The translations under genes and the position numbers were made by a program. From Elusimicrobiota bacterium (lineage in GTDB: Bacteria; CAYTYR01; UBA6262): a DNA stretch of 64,000 nt. Positions 8,381 to 17,652 of the stretch are shown in pieces; the first letter of the stretch is position 1, and every line of letters begins with the position of its first letter. The stretch is taken from positions 306-64,305 of the forward strand of contig PMCA01000004.1 in assembly GCA_003153935.1 (NCBI GenBank), given 5' to 3'. The notes under the pieces were generated by a model that had not been told where the DNA came from, searched no databases, and saw only the letters and a program-made list of their open reading frames with translations.

Positions 8381-10807
8381 ATGGCGAAGGACCCCGTGTG
8401 CGGCATGGAGGTAGAAGAAACCCCGGCCGCGCTTAAAAAAGAATATAAAGGGAAAACTTATTATTTCTGCTCGGCCGGCTGCCAGGCTAAATTTGCCCAG
8501 GACCCGCAACGGTACCTGGCCCGCCAGGAAACGGCGAGGCAGGCCCAGCCAGCAACAAACGGGATGACTCCTGCCCCTAAACCGGAAATAGACTCCAAAA
8601 ATATTACCAGGATCAATATCGGTATTACCGGTATGACCTGCACTTCCTGCGCGCGGACCATAAATAAAGCGCTGGAGGCTCTGCCAGGCGTATACCTGGT
8701 GAACGTTAATTTTGCCAGTGAAAAAGCGCTGGTGGAGTTCGACGGCACAAAAACCGACCGAGCGATGCTTTATCATACCATTGAGAATGCCGGTTACGGG
8801 GTGATGGAGGGAGCAGACACAGAGCAAATAGAAGAGCGCTACTACCACGAAGCCAGAACGAGGCTGATCCTGGCCTGGAGTTTTACGCTACCCATCATTA
8901 TCTTAATGATCTTGGATATGGGCTTCGAGGTGATGGTGCCGGGTTGGTGGTACCTGGTCCTGGCTTTCCCGCCGGTTTTTATCGCCGGATGGCGCACGCA
9001 CAAGGCCGCCTATAATTCCGTACGGTTTCTTAATTTGGGCATGGATACCTTGATCTCGCTGGGGACACTGGTTTCATATTTGACCGGCCTGGCGGCGATG
9101 TTTACACCTATACAGTCATACGCCCCGGTAGCAGCCATGATCATGGCTTTCCACCTGGTGGGAAAATACCTGGAGGCCAGGACCAAGGGCCGTGCTTCCG
9201 CGGCGATAAAAAAATTATTGAAACTGGAAGCCAAGACCGCGCGGTTGCTGGTTGCTGGCCAGGAAAAGGAAGTGCCGCTGAGCGAAGTTAAAGCCGGCGA
9301 TGTTATGATCATCAGGCCGGGGGAAAAAATACCCACTGACGGTGAAGTGCTAAGCGGTATTTCCAGCGTCGATGAATCGATGGCGACCGGTGAGTCCGTA
9401 CCGGTCACACGCCAGGCGGGTGACCAGGTGATCGGTGCGACCGTGAACCAGGAGGGAGCTCTACAGGTCAGGGCCACCAAGATAGGCCAGGAAACTTTCC
9501 TGGCGCAGATCATCAGGATGGTGGAAGAGTGCCAGGGCTCCAAGGTGCCGATCCAAGAGCTGGCGGATAAGATCACCGGTTATTTCGTACCGATAGTTTT
9601 AGGCTTGGCGGGAATGACTTTCCTGGCCTGGTTGGCTTTCCCCAATTTTTTTGTTTCCATCTTAATGAAATTCGGACCGCATTTGCCCTGGGTGAACCCG
9701 GCCCAGGATAAAATTTCGCTGGGGGTGTTTAGCGCGGTAGCGGTCTTGGTGATCGCTTGCCCGTGCGCTTTGGGACTGGCTACTCCTACCGCCTTGATGA
9801 TGGGCAGCGGCCTAGGCGCGGAAAACGGCATCCTGATCAGGGATGGGGAAGCGATACAGACTTTACAGCATATTACCACCGTGGTACTGGATAAAACCGG
9901 GACTATTACCGTAGGTAAACCGGAAGTGACTGACCTGGCGCCGGCGCCAGGCATCACTCCAGAGTTTTTGTTGTCGACTGCTGCGGCCGCGGAAAGTAGT
10001 TCCGAACACCCCGTAGGCCGGGCCCTGGTGGACAGGGCTCAGACAGAAAAACTGACAGTGACGCAGGCAGTAGGATTCAAAGCGATCATAGGCAAAGGGG
10101 TTAAAGCGGAGATAGACGGGAAGCCGGTACTGGTCGGCAGCCGGAAATTTTTAGGCGAAAATAATATTGATTATCATATACTCGACGCGGAATTGCAAAA
10201 ACTTGAACTGCAAGCCAAAACCATTATCCTGGTCGCCCTGGGGGATAAGGCCCTTGGCGTGTTCGGCGTCAGTGACCCGCTCAAAGCGGAGGCCCGCTCC
10301 AGTATCGCCCAGTTAAAGAAGAAGGGCCTAAGAACTATCATGCTGACCGGCGATAATCTAAAAACAGCGCAGGAGATCGGGCGGCAGGCGGGCGTGGATG
10401 AAGTGGTGGCGGAAGTTTTCCCTGACCAGAAGGTGAATAAGATAAAAGAATTGCAGGGACAGGGTGCACTGGTAGCTATGGTCGGTGACGGTATCAACGA
10501 TGCCCCCGCCCTTAAGCAGGCTAACGTGGGTATCGCTTTAGGGACCGGAACGGACATCGCCATCGCTGCCGGTGACGTAACGTTGATCAGGGGTAATTTA
10601 CAGGATGTGGTCAGGGCCATCGCGCTCTCCCGCGCCACTTTTAAAAAGATCAAACAGAACCTGTTTTGGGCTTTTTTCTATAATGTGATATTTATCCCGC
10701 TGGCGATGGCGGGGCTGCTGCATCCGGTGGTAGCGGAAGTAGCCATGTTCGTCTCATCGCTCAATGTGGTGGGAAATTCACTGAGACTCAAAAAAGTTAA
10801 GCTTTAA
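8381..10807 (+). CDS. copA: Copper-translocating P1B-type ATPase with N-terminal YHS domain
   Basis: This 808-residue protein starts with a YHS/TRASH metal-binding domain (about 1-48; DPVCGM and FCSAGC) and a heavy-metal-associated domain with GMTCTSC (Cys87 and Cys90). A P1B ATPase core follows. The transmembrane CPC motif (Cys460-Pro-Cys462) gives Cu(I) specificity, Asp504 of DKTGT is the phosphorylated residue, and SSEHPVG and [10 protein letters not shown] are intact. It should export Cu(I) from the cytoplasm. The extra YHS domain may sense or deliver metal. It fits with the CusCBA-like operon at 50.8-56.4 kb. GAGGA precedes the ATG. Confidence 0.95.
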   Translation: MAKDPVCGMEVEETPAALKKEYKGKTYYFCSAGCQAKFAQDPQRYLARQETARQAQPATNGMTPAPKPEIDSKNITRINIGITGMTCTSCARTINKALEALPGVYLVNVNFASEKALVEFDGTKTDRAMLYHTIENAGYGVMEGADTEQIEERYYHEARTRLILAWSFTLPIIILMILDMGFEVMVPGWWYLVLAFPPVFIAGWRTHKAAYNSVRFLNLGMDTLISLGTLVSYLTGLAAMFTPIQSYAPVAAMIMAFHLVGKYLEARTKGRASAAIKKLLKLEAKTARLLVAGQEKEVPLSEVKAGDVMIIRPGEKIPTDGEVLSGISSVDESMATGESVPVTRQAGDQVIGATVNQEGALQVRATKIGQETFLAQIIRMVEECQGSKVPIQELADKITGYFVPIVLGLAGMTFLAWLAFPNFFVSILMKFGPHLPWVNPAQDKISLGVFSAVAVLVIACPCALGLATPTALMMGSGLGAENGILIRDGEAIQTLQHITTVVLDKTGTITVGKPEVTDLAPAPGITPEFLLSTAAAAESSSEHPVGRALVDRAQTEKLTVTQAVGFKAIIGKGVKAEIDGKPVLVGSRKFLGENNIDYHILDAELQKLELQAKTIILVALGDKALGVFGVSDPLKAEARSSIAQLKKKGLRTIMLTGDNLKTAQEIGRQAGVDEVVAEVFPDQKVNKIKELQGQGALVAMVGDGINDAPALKQANVGIALGTGTDIAIAAGDVTLIRGNLQDVVRAIALSRATFKKIKQNLFWAFFYNVIFIPLAMAGLLHPVVAEVAMFVSSLNVVGNSLRLKKVKL

Positions 10808-10833
10808 ATATATAGACGGAGGCAAATAAAAGA

Positions 10834-11736
10834 ATGGGATTGTTGGAAAAAGCAAGCATCATCTATCATGGCGTCAAGGCGACTACCGGTAATAAGGATT
10901 CCCTGCGGGCGCTGGGTAACTATCGGGATAACATGTCTTTTAGCATATTAACCCGGGTCTTGAAAAGCGAAAACCACGAGAGCCGTATCCTGGCGCTGGA
11001 GAGTCTAAGCCGTGTGGGGTTCAAGGCGGCCATACCTCTGTTTATCACCTCTCTTAAAGATCGCAACCGGCTGGTAAGTATCGCGGCGTCTAACATATTG
11101 ATCCGGACTGGAAAGTCGGCGGTGCCGGTAATGATAGAAGAGCTTAAGCACGTGGATTTCGAGCAGAGAGCGCAGATCATGGATATACTGGGTAAGATCG
11201 GTGATACCAGCGCGATCCCGGCGATCACGCCGCATATCAAGGAAGAGGAAGCGGTGGCGAGATTGGCGGCCGCCCTGGCGCTGGCGCGCATCGGGGACAA
11301 GGGAGCCATTCCGTTAATTCTCCAGGGCATAAAAGAAGGTAAGATCTATTTTAGCTTTATGCCCAGCGGCTTGCAGGATGACCTGAAGTCTGCCGATCTT
11401 TTCCGTAAAATATTCGCGGCCTATACCATGGCGGTGTCAAAGGACCAGGCGGCCAAGCAATTATTGATAAAACTGGTAGAGAATAATTACGGCTGGACCA
11501 GGTGTTTTATCGTCAGGATGTTCGTGGATATCGGCACGCCTGAGGATTTCCCCTTATTGCTGGGTATGGTTAAAGATGACGATATCTGGGTCAGGAGGGG
11601 CGCGGTGGAGGTCCTGGGCGAGATCGGGGATAGCACAGTTATGCCCGGCCTGGTCGCCGCTGCTAATGACAATGACAGCTGGGTGCGATCATCGGCGGCC
11701 AGCGCCATCAATAAAATAAAAGCCCGGGGAAAATAA
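10834..11736 (+). CDS. HEAT-repeat protein
   Basis: This 300-residue protein has no signal peptide or membrane segment. It consists almost entirely of paired helices with the HEAT/PBS-lyase repeat pattern, for example LESLSRVGFKAAIPLF, DILGKIGDTSAIPAI and VLGEIGDSTVMPGLV, giving about seven repeats. Such proteins act as protein-binding scaffolds. The PBS-lyase-type repeats do not imply phycobilisome chemistry here. CGGAGG lies 11 nt before the ATG. It sits between copA and nth with short gaps, giving no functional hint. Two more HEAT proteins lie at 28.1 and 31.7 kb. Confidence 0.85.
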   Translation: MGLLEKASIIYHGVKATTGNKDSLRALGNYRDNMSFSILTRVLKSENHESRILALESLSRVGFKAAIPLFITSLKDRNRLVSIAASNILIRTGKSAVPVMIEELKHVDFEQRAQIMDILGKIGDTSAIPAITPHIKEEEAVARLAAALALARIGDKGAIPLILQGIKEGKIYFSFMPSGLQDDLKSADLFRKIFAAYTMAVSKDQAAKQLLIKLVENNYGWTRCFIVRMFVDIGTPEDFPLLLGMVKDDDIWVRRGAVEVLGEIGDSTVMPGLVAAANDNDSWVRSSAASAINKIKARGK

Positions 11737-11749
11737 GGCTGTTAAAGAT

Positions 11750-12397
11750 ATGGACCTGAAGACTAAGACTGACAAAATAATACAGATACTGAAGAAAGAA
11801 TATCCAGGAGCAAAGATCGCGCTGCATTATACCAATCCCATGGAATTATTGGTAGCTACGGAATTGTCAGCGCAATCCACGGATGTAACGGTCAATAAAG
11901 TAACGCCGGCGCTTTTTAAGAAGTATAAAACGGTGGATGATTATGCGGGGGCGGAAACAAAGGAATTTGAAAAAGAGATTTATTCGACGGGATTTTATCA
12001 CAATAAATCCAAAAATATAATCGCCGCGGCTAAAATGATCCGGGAGAAATACCACGGGCATATCCCGGAAACGATGGCAGAGATGCTGGAGATACCCGGC
12101 GTGGCGCGCAAAACGGCTAACATAGTGCTTTACAACGCGCATGGCGTGATCGCCGGCATTGCCGTGGATACGCATGTGCGGCGGTTGTCGCAGAGGCTGG
12201 GGCTGTCTAAGCAAGAGGACCCGGTGAAGATAGAGCAGGACCTGATGAAATTGGTGCCGCGGGAGATGTGGGGGAAGTTCTCGTATTTGCTGATAGAGCA
12301 TGGCAGGGCGATCTGCCAGGCGAAGAAGCCGCAGTGCCTCAAGTGCGCAGTGAGCGCCCTCTGCCCGAGTTATAAGATCTTTTTCCCTAAGGGATAA
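11750..12397 (+). CDS. nth: Endonuclease III
   Basis: This 215-residue DNA glycosylase/AP lyase acts in base excision repair of oxidised pyrimidines. The helix-hairpin-helix LEIPGVARKTAN carries the catalytic Lys (about 120) and VDTHVRRLSQRLGL carries the catalytic Asp (about 138). The C-terminal [4Fe-4S] ligands are spaced C-x6-C-x2-C-x5-C as in the E. coli enzyme (CQAKKPQC, LKC, ending ALC). The length is normal. The upstream ribosome-binding site is weak (AAGG). A LigD phosphoesterase gene starts 1 nt after its stop, so a small DNA-repair pair is likely. Confidence 0.95.
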   Translation: MDLKTKTDKIIQILKKEYPGAKIALHYTNPMELLVATELSAQSTDVTVNKVTPALFKKYKTVDDYAGAETKEFEKEIYSTGFYHNKSKNIIAAAKMIREKYHGHIPETMAEMLEIPGVARKTANIVLYNAHGVIAGIAVDTHVRRLSQRLGLSKQEDPVKIEQDLMKLVPREMWGKFSYLLIEHGRAICQAKKPQCLKCAVSALCPSYKIFFPKG

Positions 12398-12398
12398 T

Positions 12399-12857
12399 AT
12401 GTCACTAAAAGAATATAAGAAAAAAAGAGATTTTAAGAAAACGGCGGAGCCGGAGGGGCGGGAAAAGTCGGGGCCGCACGGGCCGAAGCTGATCTATGTT
12501 ATCCAGAAGCACAACGCCAGCCACCTGCATTACGACTTGCGGCTGGAGATGGATGGCGTGCTGAAGAGCTGGGCGGTGCCGAAGGAACCCTCGGCCGATC
12601 CAACTGTCAAAAGATTGGCCGTAGCGGTGGAGGATCATCCCCTGGGCTATGAAGAATTTACCGGTACGATCCCGGAGGGCGAGTATGGCGCGGGTACAGT
12701 GGAGATCTGGGATAAAGGAACTTACCAATTAGTAGAAAAAAGCGAAAAAGCCTATGTAGTGGAGTTAGCCGGGAAAAAGTTAAAGGGCACTTTTTATATA
12801 GTTAAATTAAAGCCGGGAGAAGATAAGAAAAATTGGCTATTCTTCACAAAGAAATAA
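12399..12857 (+). CDS. Stand-alone LigD-type 3'-phosphoesterase
   Basis: This 152-residue protein matches the phosphoesterase module of the non-homologous end-joining ligase LigD (PF13298). It has HNASHLHYDLRLEMDG near residue 38, WAVPKEPS, a VEDHPLGYEEF segment and PEGEYGAGTVEIWD. The conserved His/Asp residues that bind Mn and process 3' ends are present. No Ku, ligase or primase domain is nearby, so this is the single-domain form found in many bacteria and archaea. It is translationally packed after nth, and its end overlaps the likely mnmA start by 25 nt. Confidence 0.9.
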   Translation: MSLKEYKKKRDFKKTAEPEGREKSGPHGPKLIYVIQKHNASHLHYDLRLEMDGVLKSWAVPKEPSADPTVKRLAVAVEDHPLGYEEFTGTIPEGEYGAGTVEIWDKGTYQLVEKSEKAYVVELAGKKLKGTFYIVKLKPGEDKKNWLFFTKK

Positions 12858-13942
12858 ACAAAAAAATACGAGTCGCGGTGGCGATGAGCGGCGGGGTGGA
12901 CTCGTCGATGGCGGCGGCCCTGCTGCAAAAGCAGGGTTATGAGGTCATTGGCCTGACCATGCAGCTGTGGCCGAAGGACCTGTTAGAGTGCGAGAGCGAA
13001 ACGAGTTGCTGCGGTATCGGCGCGGTGGAAGACGCCAAACGGGTGGCGGCGAGGCTGGGTATACCGCATTACGTGATCAATAGCCGGGAAATATTCGCCG
13101 AGAAAGTCATAAGAGATTTTATTAAGAAGTATTTATCCGGGATAACGCCCAATCCCTGTATCCGTTGCAATGACCTGGTGAAATTTGAGTTTTTAAGAAA
13201 GAAAGCCCTGGGACTGAGAGCAAGATACCTGGCGACCGGGCATTACGCTAATATAAAATACGACGAAAAGAAAAAACGATACCAATTGTTAAGAGCTAAA
13301 GACGCTAAAAAAGACCAGACCTATTTCCTATATACATTAAATCAGACGCAGCTGGCGCATACTCTCTTCCCTTTGGGCAATCTAACCAAGACAGAGGTGC
13401 GGGGGCTGGCGCGAAAAATGAACTTAGCGACAGCGAACCGGCCCGAAAGCCAGGAGATCTGCTTTATTCCGGATAACAATTACCACCGTTTCCTGTGGGA
13501 ACAGGCCCGGAATAAGATAAAGGCCGGGGCCATCGTGGACCAGAATGGCAAAGTCCTGGGACAGCATCAGGGTGTTCCTTTTTATACCATCGGGCAACGC
13601 AAAGGATTAGGGATAGCGGCGGCGCAACCTCTGTATGTTCTTTTCCTGAATGCCCGTAAAAACCAGGTAGTAGCCGGACAGGAACAGGAAGTGTACAGGA
13701 AAAAATTGATCGCGGCTAAACTGAATATTATAACAGGCGGTAAGATCACTAAATCGTTCCCGGCTAAAGCGAAAATAAGATCGGCGCACCAGATGGCCGC
13801 CTGCCGGGTTTATCCGTTGGGACAGGGAAAGGCCAGGGTGGAATTTGCCAAGAGACAGTGGGCCATAACCCCTGGACAAGCGGTGGTTTTTTATGATAAA
13901 GATAAAATCCTGGGTGGCGGGACAATAATAAAGGCGGATTAA
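12833..13942 (+). CDS. mnmA: tRNA-specific 2-thiouridylase MnmA
   Basis: This protein of about 369 residues adds sulfur to U34 of tRNA-Lys/Glu/Gln. The ATP-pyrophosphatase motif SGGVDSS is near residue 19. The two catalytic Cys segments are present (NPCIRCN about 103, and ESQEICFIPD about 203), followed by the GQRKGLG and C-terminal beta domains. The start is uncertain. TTG 12833 gives a short N-terminal extension before the usual VAMSGG start and overlaps the upstream gene. No ATG lies between it and the motif. The desulfurase supplying sulfur could be the NifS at 57.4 kb. Confidence 0.93.
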   Translation: MAILHKEINKKIRVAVAMSGGVDSSMAAALLQKQGYEVIGLTMQLWPKDLLECESETSCCGIGAVEDAKRVAARLGIPHYVINSREIFAEKVIRDFIKKYLSGITPNPCIRCNDLVKFEFLRKKALGLRARYLATGHYANIKYDEKKKRYQLLRAKDAKKDQTYFLYTLNQTQLAHTLFPLGNLTKTEVRGLARKMNLATANRPESQEICFIPDNNYHRFLWEQARNKIKAGAIVDQNGKVLGQHQGVPFYTIGQRKGLGIAAAQPLYVLFLNARKNQVVAGQEQEVYRKKLIAAKLNIITGGKITKSFPAKAKIRSAHQMAACRVYPLGQGKARVEFAKRQWAITPGQAVVFYDKDKILGGGTIIKAD

Positions 13943-13944
13943 AC

Positions 13945-14862
13945 ATGCATGATCATGCTCATAACCATAGTGAAAAGCAGGAATTGAACCGGCGGGGATT
14001 GAAGATCGCTTTCATGATCACGTTGACCATCATGATAGTCGAAATCATAGGCGGTTTTCTTTCCAATAGTTTGGCTTTGCTCAGCGACGCCGGGCATATG
14101 CTGGCGGATACTTTCGCGCTGGGTCTGAGCCTGTGGGCGATAAAGATGGCGCAAAAGCCTGCTTCCCATGAGCGTACTTACGGTTGGCACCGGTTGGAGA
14201 TACTGGCCGCGCTGGCCAACGGCATCCTGCTCACGATCATTTCCGGCGGTATTTTTTACGAGGCCATACAGCGTTTCCTGCATCCGGCGGAAGTGCATGG
14301 CGGGCTCATGCTGGTCATCGCCATTATTGGCTTAGTGGCCAATTTTATCGGCATCAACATATTGCACAAAACCAGCCGGGAAAACCTGAATGTGCGGGGG
14401 GCGTTCTTGCACATGCTGGGAGACACATTATCAAGTTTGGGCGTAATTATTGGCGCTGTTTTTATAATTTTTACCGGCTGGAAGATAGTCGATCCACTGA
14501 TCAGTATCCTGATAAACGGTTTTATTTTGCGCAGCGCTTTTCAGCTTATCTTTGAAAGCGGTGAAGTACTGTTGGAAGCAGTCCCCAGCGGCATAACCTT
14601 GACTGAAGTGGTGGCGGCGGCCAAAAAAATAGACGGAGTACGGGACCTGCACGACCTGCATATCTGGACCATTACCAGCGGCATACGCGCTCTCAGCGCC
14701 CATGTACTTATTGCTGATCTGAAAGTTAGTGAAGGGAATATAATTCTCAGGGAGGTGGAAGAACTACTGGAAAAAGAATTTAATATTAACCATACAACTC
14801 TGCAATTAGAGTGTGAAAGTTGCGGTGAAGGTTTGGTTTGTCAGAATCCCAAAAGGAGGTAA
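13945..14862 (+). CDS. Cation diffusion facilitator (Zn/Cd/Co exporter)
   Basis: This 305-residue CDF transporter has a His-rich N-terminus (MHDHAHNHS), six predicted membrane helices, and the transport-site pair LLSDAGHMLAD in TM2 and HMLGD in TM5. The cytoplasmic C-terminal domain carries HDLHIWT. The HxxxD/HxxxD arrangement is that of Zn/Cd-type exporters such as ZitB/CzcD. The C-terminus ends with CESCGEGLVC, an unusual extra Cys cluster that may bind metal. It begins 2 nt after the mnmA stop. Rubrerythrin follows after 2 nt, with its ribosome-binding site inside this gene. Confidence 0.92.
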   Translation: MHDHAHNHSEKQELNRRGLKIAFMITLTIMIVEIIGGFLSNSLALLSDAGHMLADTFALGLSLWAIKMAQKPASHERTYGWHRLEILAALANGILLTIISGGIFYEAIQRFLHPAEVHGGLMLVIAIIGLVANFIGINILHKTSRENLNVRGAFLHMLGDTLSSLGVIIGAVFIIFTGWKIVDPLISILINGFILRSAFQLIFESGEVLLEAVPSGITLTEVVAAAKKIDGVRDLHDLHIWTITSGIRALSAHVLIADLKVSEGNIILREVEELLEKEFNINHTTLQLECESCGEGLVCQNPKRR

Positions 14863-14864
14863 TT

Positions 14865-15440
14865 ATGAGCAAGTTAAAAGGATCTAAAACAGAAAAGCTG
14901 TTGCTGGCGGCGTTTGCCGGCGAGTCACAAGCGCGTAACCGGTACACATACTTTGCCGGCGTGGCTAAGAAGGAAGGCTACGAGCAGATAGCGGCGATAT
15001 TCCTGGACACCGCGGAAAATGAAAAAGAGCACGCGAAAGTATTTTTTAAATTCCTGGAAGGCGGGGACGCGGAAATAACCGCCACTTTCCCGGCGGGGCA
15101 GATCTGCGGCACGGTGGAAAATTTAAAAGCTGCAGCGGCGGGGGAAAATATGGAATGGGGCAAGCTTTATCCCGATGCGGCGAAAATTGCTTTAGAAGAA
15201 GGTTTCAAGGAAGTCGCCGCGGCTTTCACTAATATAGCTAAAGTGGAAAAAGGGCATGAGCAGAGATATTTGGCTTTGGCGGCCAACATTGAGAATAAAA
15301 AAGTGTTTAAAAAAGATAAGCCGGCACTGTGGCGTTGCCGCAATTGCGGTTATATTCATGAAAGTCCGGAAGCGCCCGAGATGTGTCCCGCCTGCAAGCA
15401 TCCGCAGGCCTATTTTGAATTAATGGCTGATAACTATTAA
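14865..15440 (+). CDS. rbr: Rubrerythrin
   Basis: This 191-residue protein has a ferritin-like diiron domain (about 1-145). Its helices carry ESQARNRY, AENEKEHA, the EEGFKEVAAAF segment and EKGHEQRY, giving the expected Glu/His ligands. A C-terminal rubredoxin-like Fe(Cys)4 domain has WRCRNCGYIHE and MCPAC. It reduces hydrogen peroxide in anaerobes using electrons from rubredoxin or an NAD(P)H reductase such as the one at 7052. ATG 14865 is chosen over an in-frame upstream start because AAAGGAGGT at 14852-14860 sits directly before it. Confidence 0.95.
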   Translation: MSKLKGSKTEKLLLAAFAGESQARNRYTYFAGVAKKEGYEQIAAIFLDTAENEKEHAKVFFKFLEGGDAEITATFPAGQICGTVENLKAAAAGENMEWGKLYPDAAKIALEEGFKEVAAAFTNIAKVEKGHEQRYLALAANIENKKVFKKDKPALWRCRNCGYIHESPEAPEMCPACKHPQAYFELMADNY

Positions 15441-16288
15441 TGACCTCTTTAGCAGTAAAGCAAAAGAAACTGGAAGAGATATTAAGAAAAATGGGTGCGG
15501 TGCTGGTCGCTTTCAGCGGCGGCGTGGACAGCACTTTGCTGGCGTTTATGGCCTGGAGGGTTTTAGGGGATAAAGTGCTCGCGGTAACCGCCGTTTCCGC
15601 TACCTATCCCGCCCGGGAACTGGCCGAGGCCAGGAAGATAGTTCGGCGGTACGGCATCCGGCATCAGGTGTTCAGGTCGGGAGAATTTAAAGATAAAAAA
15701 TTTGTGGCTAATACACCGCGACGCTGCTATTTCTGCAAACAGGAACTATTCGGTAAATTAAAAAAAATAGCCGTCGGGTATAAGATTGCCCAGGTAGCCG
15801 ATGCCGCTAACGTTGATGACCGGAAGGATTACCGGCCGGGCAGCGAAGCCGCTAAGGAAATGGGCATCCGCCATCCTCTACAGGAAGCCGGATTCAGCAA
15901 GGCCGATATCCGGGAACTTTCCCGGAAATTTAACCTGCCCACCTGGAACAAGCCGGCGCAGGCCTGCCTGGCGTCGCGCCTCCCTTATGGCACGGCGTTG
16001 CAGGAGAAGAAGCTGCAAAATATTTACCAAGCGGAGGAACTGTTACGGCGTCTGGGCGTAGGGCAAGCGCGAGTCAGGGATCATGGCGCAATAGCGCGCC
16101 TGGAAGTTGAACCGGGTGATTTCGCCAGGATAATGAAAAACAGGAAAAAGATCCTGGCCGGACTGAAGAAACTGGGTTATCTGTATACGGCACTGGACCT
16201 GGCGGGATACAGGACGGGCAGTTTGAATGAAGGACTTAAGCAGTCCGCGAGTCTCCGGGTTCCCGGGTCCCGGGTCAAGGCAAAATAA
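15440..16288 (+). CDS. larE: LarE-like ATP-dependent sulfur transferase, three-Cys type
   Basis: This 282-residue protein of the adenine nucleotide alpha hydrolase (PP-loop) family has SGGVDST at 26-32. In Lactiplantibacillus, LarE sacrifices the sulfur of one Cys (Cys176) to build the nickel-pincer cofactor of lactate racemase. Here Cys176 lies in AQACLASRLPYG, and a CxxC (Cys96, Cys99) is also present, matching LarE proteins thought to hold a [4Fe-4S] cluster. No larA, larB or larC is in the window. The start overlaps the rubrerythrin stop (TAATG). The last 15 or so residues, after the normal GYRTGSLNE end, are encoded by a G/C-rich repeat (16256-16275). Confidence 0.85.
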   Translation: MTSLAVKQKKLEEILRKMGAVLVAFSGGVDSTLLAFMAWRVLGDKVLAVTAVSATYPARELAEARKIVRRYGIRHQVFRSGEFKDKKFVANTPRRCYFCKQELFGKLKKIAVGYKIAQVADAANVDDRKDYRPGSEAAKEMGIRHPLQEAGFSKADIRELSRKFNLPTWNKPAQACLASRLPYGTALQEKKLQNIYQAEELLRRLGVGQARVRDHGAIARLEVEPGDFARIMKNRKKILAGLKKLGYLYTALDLAGYRTGSLNEGLKQSASLRVPGSRVKAK

Positions 16289-16346
16289 ATAATACCAAGA
16301 CTCGAAGACTCGCCTGCCTGCCGGTAGGCAGGTGACTCGCAGACAC
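16256..16346. repeat. Compound intergenic repeat overlapping the larE 3' end
   Basis: This stretch has back-to-back CCCGGGT units (16262-16275) inside the larE coding end. Then come direct GACTCG copies and a CCTGCC-GGTA-GGCAGG hairpin (16317-16332). A 17-bp segment, 16259-16275, recurs exactly on the opposite strand at 62403-62419, inside pstB. The composition is unlike neighbouring sequence, consistent with a mobile palindromic repeat family. Confidence 0.5.
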
Positions 16347-16368
16347 GCGCCGGTTTTATAGGAACTTG

Positions 16369-16398
16369 TTGCAATAAATTTTAGCTTTGGGGTATAAT
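16369..16398 (+). promoter_or_regulatory. Candidate sigma-70 promoter
   Basis: TTGCAA (16369-16374) lies 18 bp before a perfect TATAAT (16393-16398). Transcription would start near 16405, leaving a leader of only about 11 nt that contains GGGAGA before the GTG at 16416. The spacer holds AATTTTAGCT, which also occurs in the promoter at 26151. Confidence 0.6.
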
Positions 16399-16415
16399 CA
16401 AAACGGGAGAATATC

Positions 16416-17651
16416 GTGGCTAAAGTAATGATCACCGTCTGGTTAATGCAGGAGCATGAGCAACTGGTCCGGAACACCATATTGCCGGAATTCAGGAAGC
16501 TGCATCCGGATATTGATGTCATACTGACCACGACCTCCTGGCATTATTTATGGGATAAGGTGGTCATGTTCAGCAAGAAAAAACAGGGCCCGGATGTATT
16601 GCAGATCGGGAATACCTGGAACGGCGTCCTGGCGCATCTGGGAGCCTTGAAGGATATATCCAGCCACGTAGAAAAGATCGGCGGGCTCAACTCCTTCGTT
16701 CCGGCGGCGGCGCGGCTCTGCACCTTTCCCCGGACCAACAAGGTGTCTTCCGTTCCCTGGTACCTGGATGTCAGAGCGCTTTATTACCGTAAGGATGTCC
16801 TGAAGGATAATTTTATTACCGAGCAGAACCTGCGGACCGTGGAGGATCTGTCCCGGGCCTGCATGAAGATTCATGGCGAGAAAGTTAATAACCGGGAAGT
16901 AGCGGCGTTCGGTATGTCCGGCCAAAGGGACGCGCAGTTGGTGCACAACGTGGCGCCCTGGATATGGAATTTTGGCGGAGAGTTCCTGGGGCCCAACGGT
17001 AAAACCGTGCATTTTAATTCGGACCGCTCGCTGACCGGCATCAAAGCCTATTTTGACCTGATAAGTAAATATAGTGACAAAGATGATATCCTGCAAAGCC
17101 AGGAAACCTACATGGAAAATTTCATGGTCAAGGGTAAATACAGCCTGGGCTTTTTCGGTCCCTGGGTCAATAATACCTACCTGAATCCCAATAACCAGGC
17201 CTACAATAAAATAAGCGCACATATTTCCTGCGCCTACATGCCGGCCGGCCCCAACGGGCATTATACTTTCCTGGGCGGAAGTAACTTGGCGATCTCAGAG
17301 TTTTCCCAGCACGCGGAAGCGGCCTGGCTCTTCGTCAGTTACATGTTGAAGCGCAAAGTACAGGAACAGTTCTGCAGCGCCAATAACCAGCTGCCCAGCC
17401 TGCTGGACTGTTACTCCCCGATGTTCATGGTGGACAATCCCCGCAACAAGGTGCTCAAAGAATCGGTTCGTTACGGCCGGAGCTTACCCAACAGCGAGTC
17501 CTGGGCGGAGATCGAAGACATCCTCATTGAATATTTCCACCAGGTCCTGGTCAGCATCAAGGAGGGTATCTATACCGAAGATCTTTTGTCCAGCCAGATC
17601 AATGAGGCGGCGGAAAAAAGCGAATTAATCCTGAAAACGGAGAGGCAATAA
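16416..17651 (+). CDS. Solute-binding-protein fold without a signal peptide
   Basis: This 411-residue protein matches family 1 extracellular sugar-binding proteins of ABC importers across its length. It starts with ITVWLMQEHEQL, then LPEFRKLHPDIDV and the PWYLDVRALYYRKDVL, GFFGPWVNN and FLGGSNLAIS segments. Unlike normal members it begins at the mature domain. There is no signal peptide or lipobox, and an in-frame TAA at 16395-16397 rules out an upstream extension. No permease or ATPase is nearby. GTG 16416 has GGGAGA 5 nt before it. A CsgG-type lipoprotein gene follows after 1 nt. It may be a cytoplasmic ligand sensor, which is inference. Confidence 0.75.
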   Translation: MAKVMITVWLMQEHEQLVRNTILPEFRKLHPDIDVILTTTSWHYLWDKVVMFSKKKQGPDVLQIGNTWNGVLAHLGALKDISSHVEKIGGLNSFVPAAARLCTFPRTNKVSSVPWYLDVRALYYRKDVLKDNFITEQNLRTVEDLSRACMKIHGEKVNNREVAAFGMSGQRDAQLVHNVAPWIWNFGGEFLGPNGKTVHFNSDRSLTGIKAYFDLISKYSDKDDILQSQETYMENFMVKGKYSLGFFGPWVNNTYLNPNNQAYNKISAHISCAYMPAGPNGHYTFLGGSNLAISEFSQHAEAAWLFVSYMLKRKVQEQFCSANNQLPSLLDCYSPMFMVDNPRNKVLKESVRYGRSLPNSESWAEIEDILIEYFHQVLVSIKEGIYTEDLLSSQINEAAEKSELILKTERQ

Positions 17652-17652
17652 C

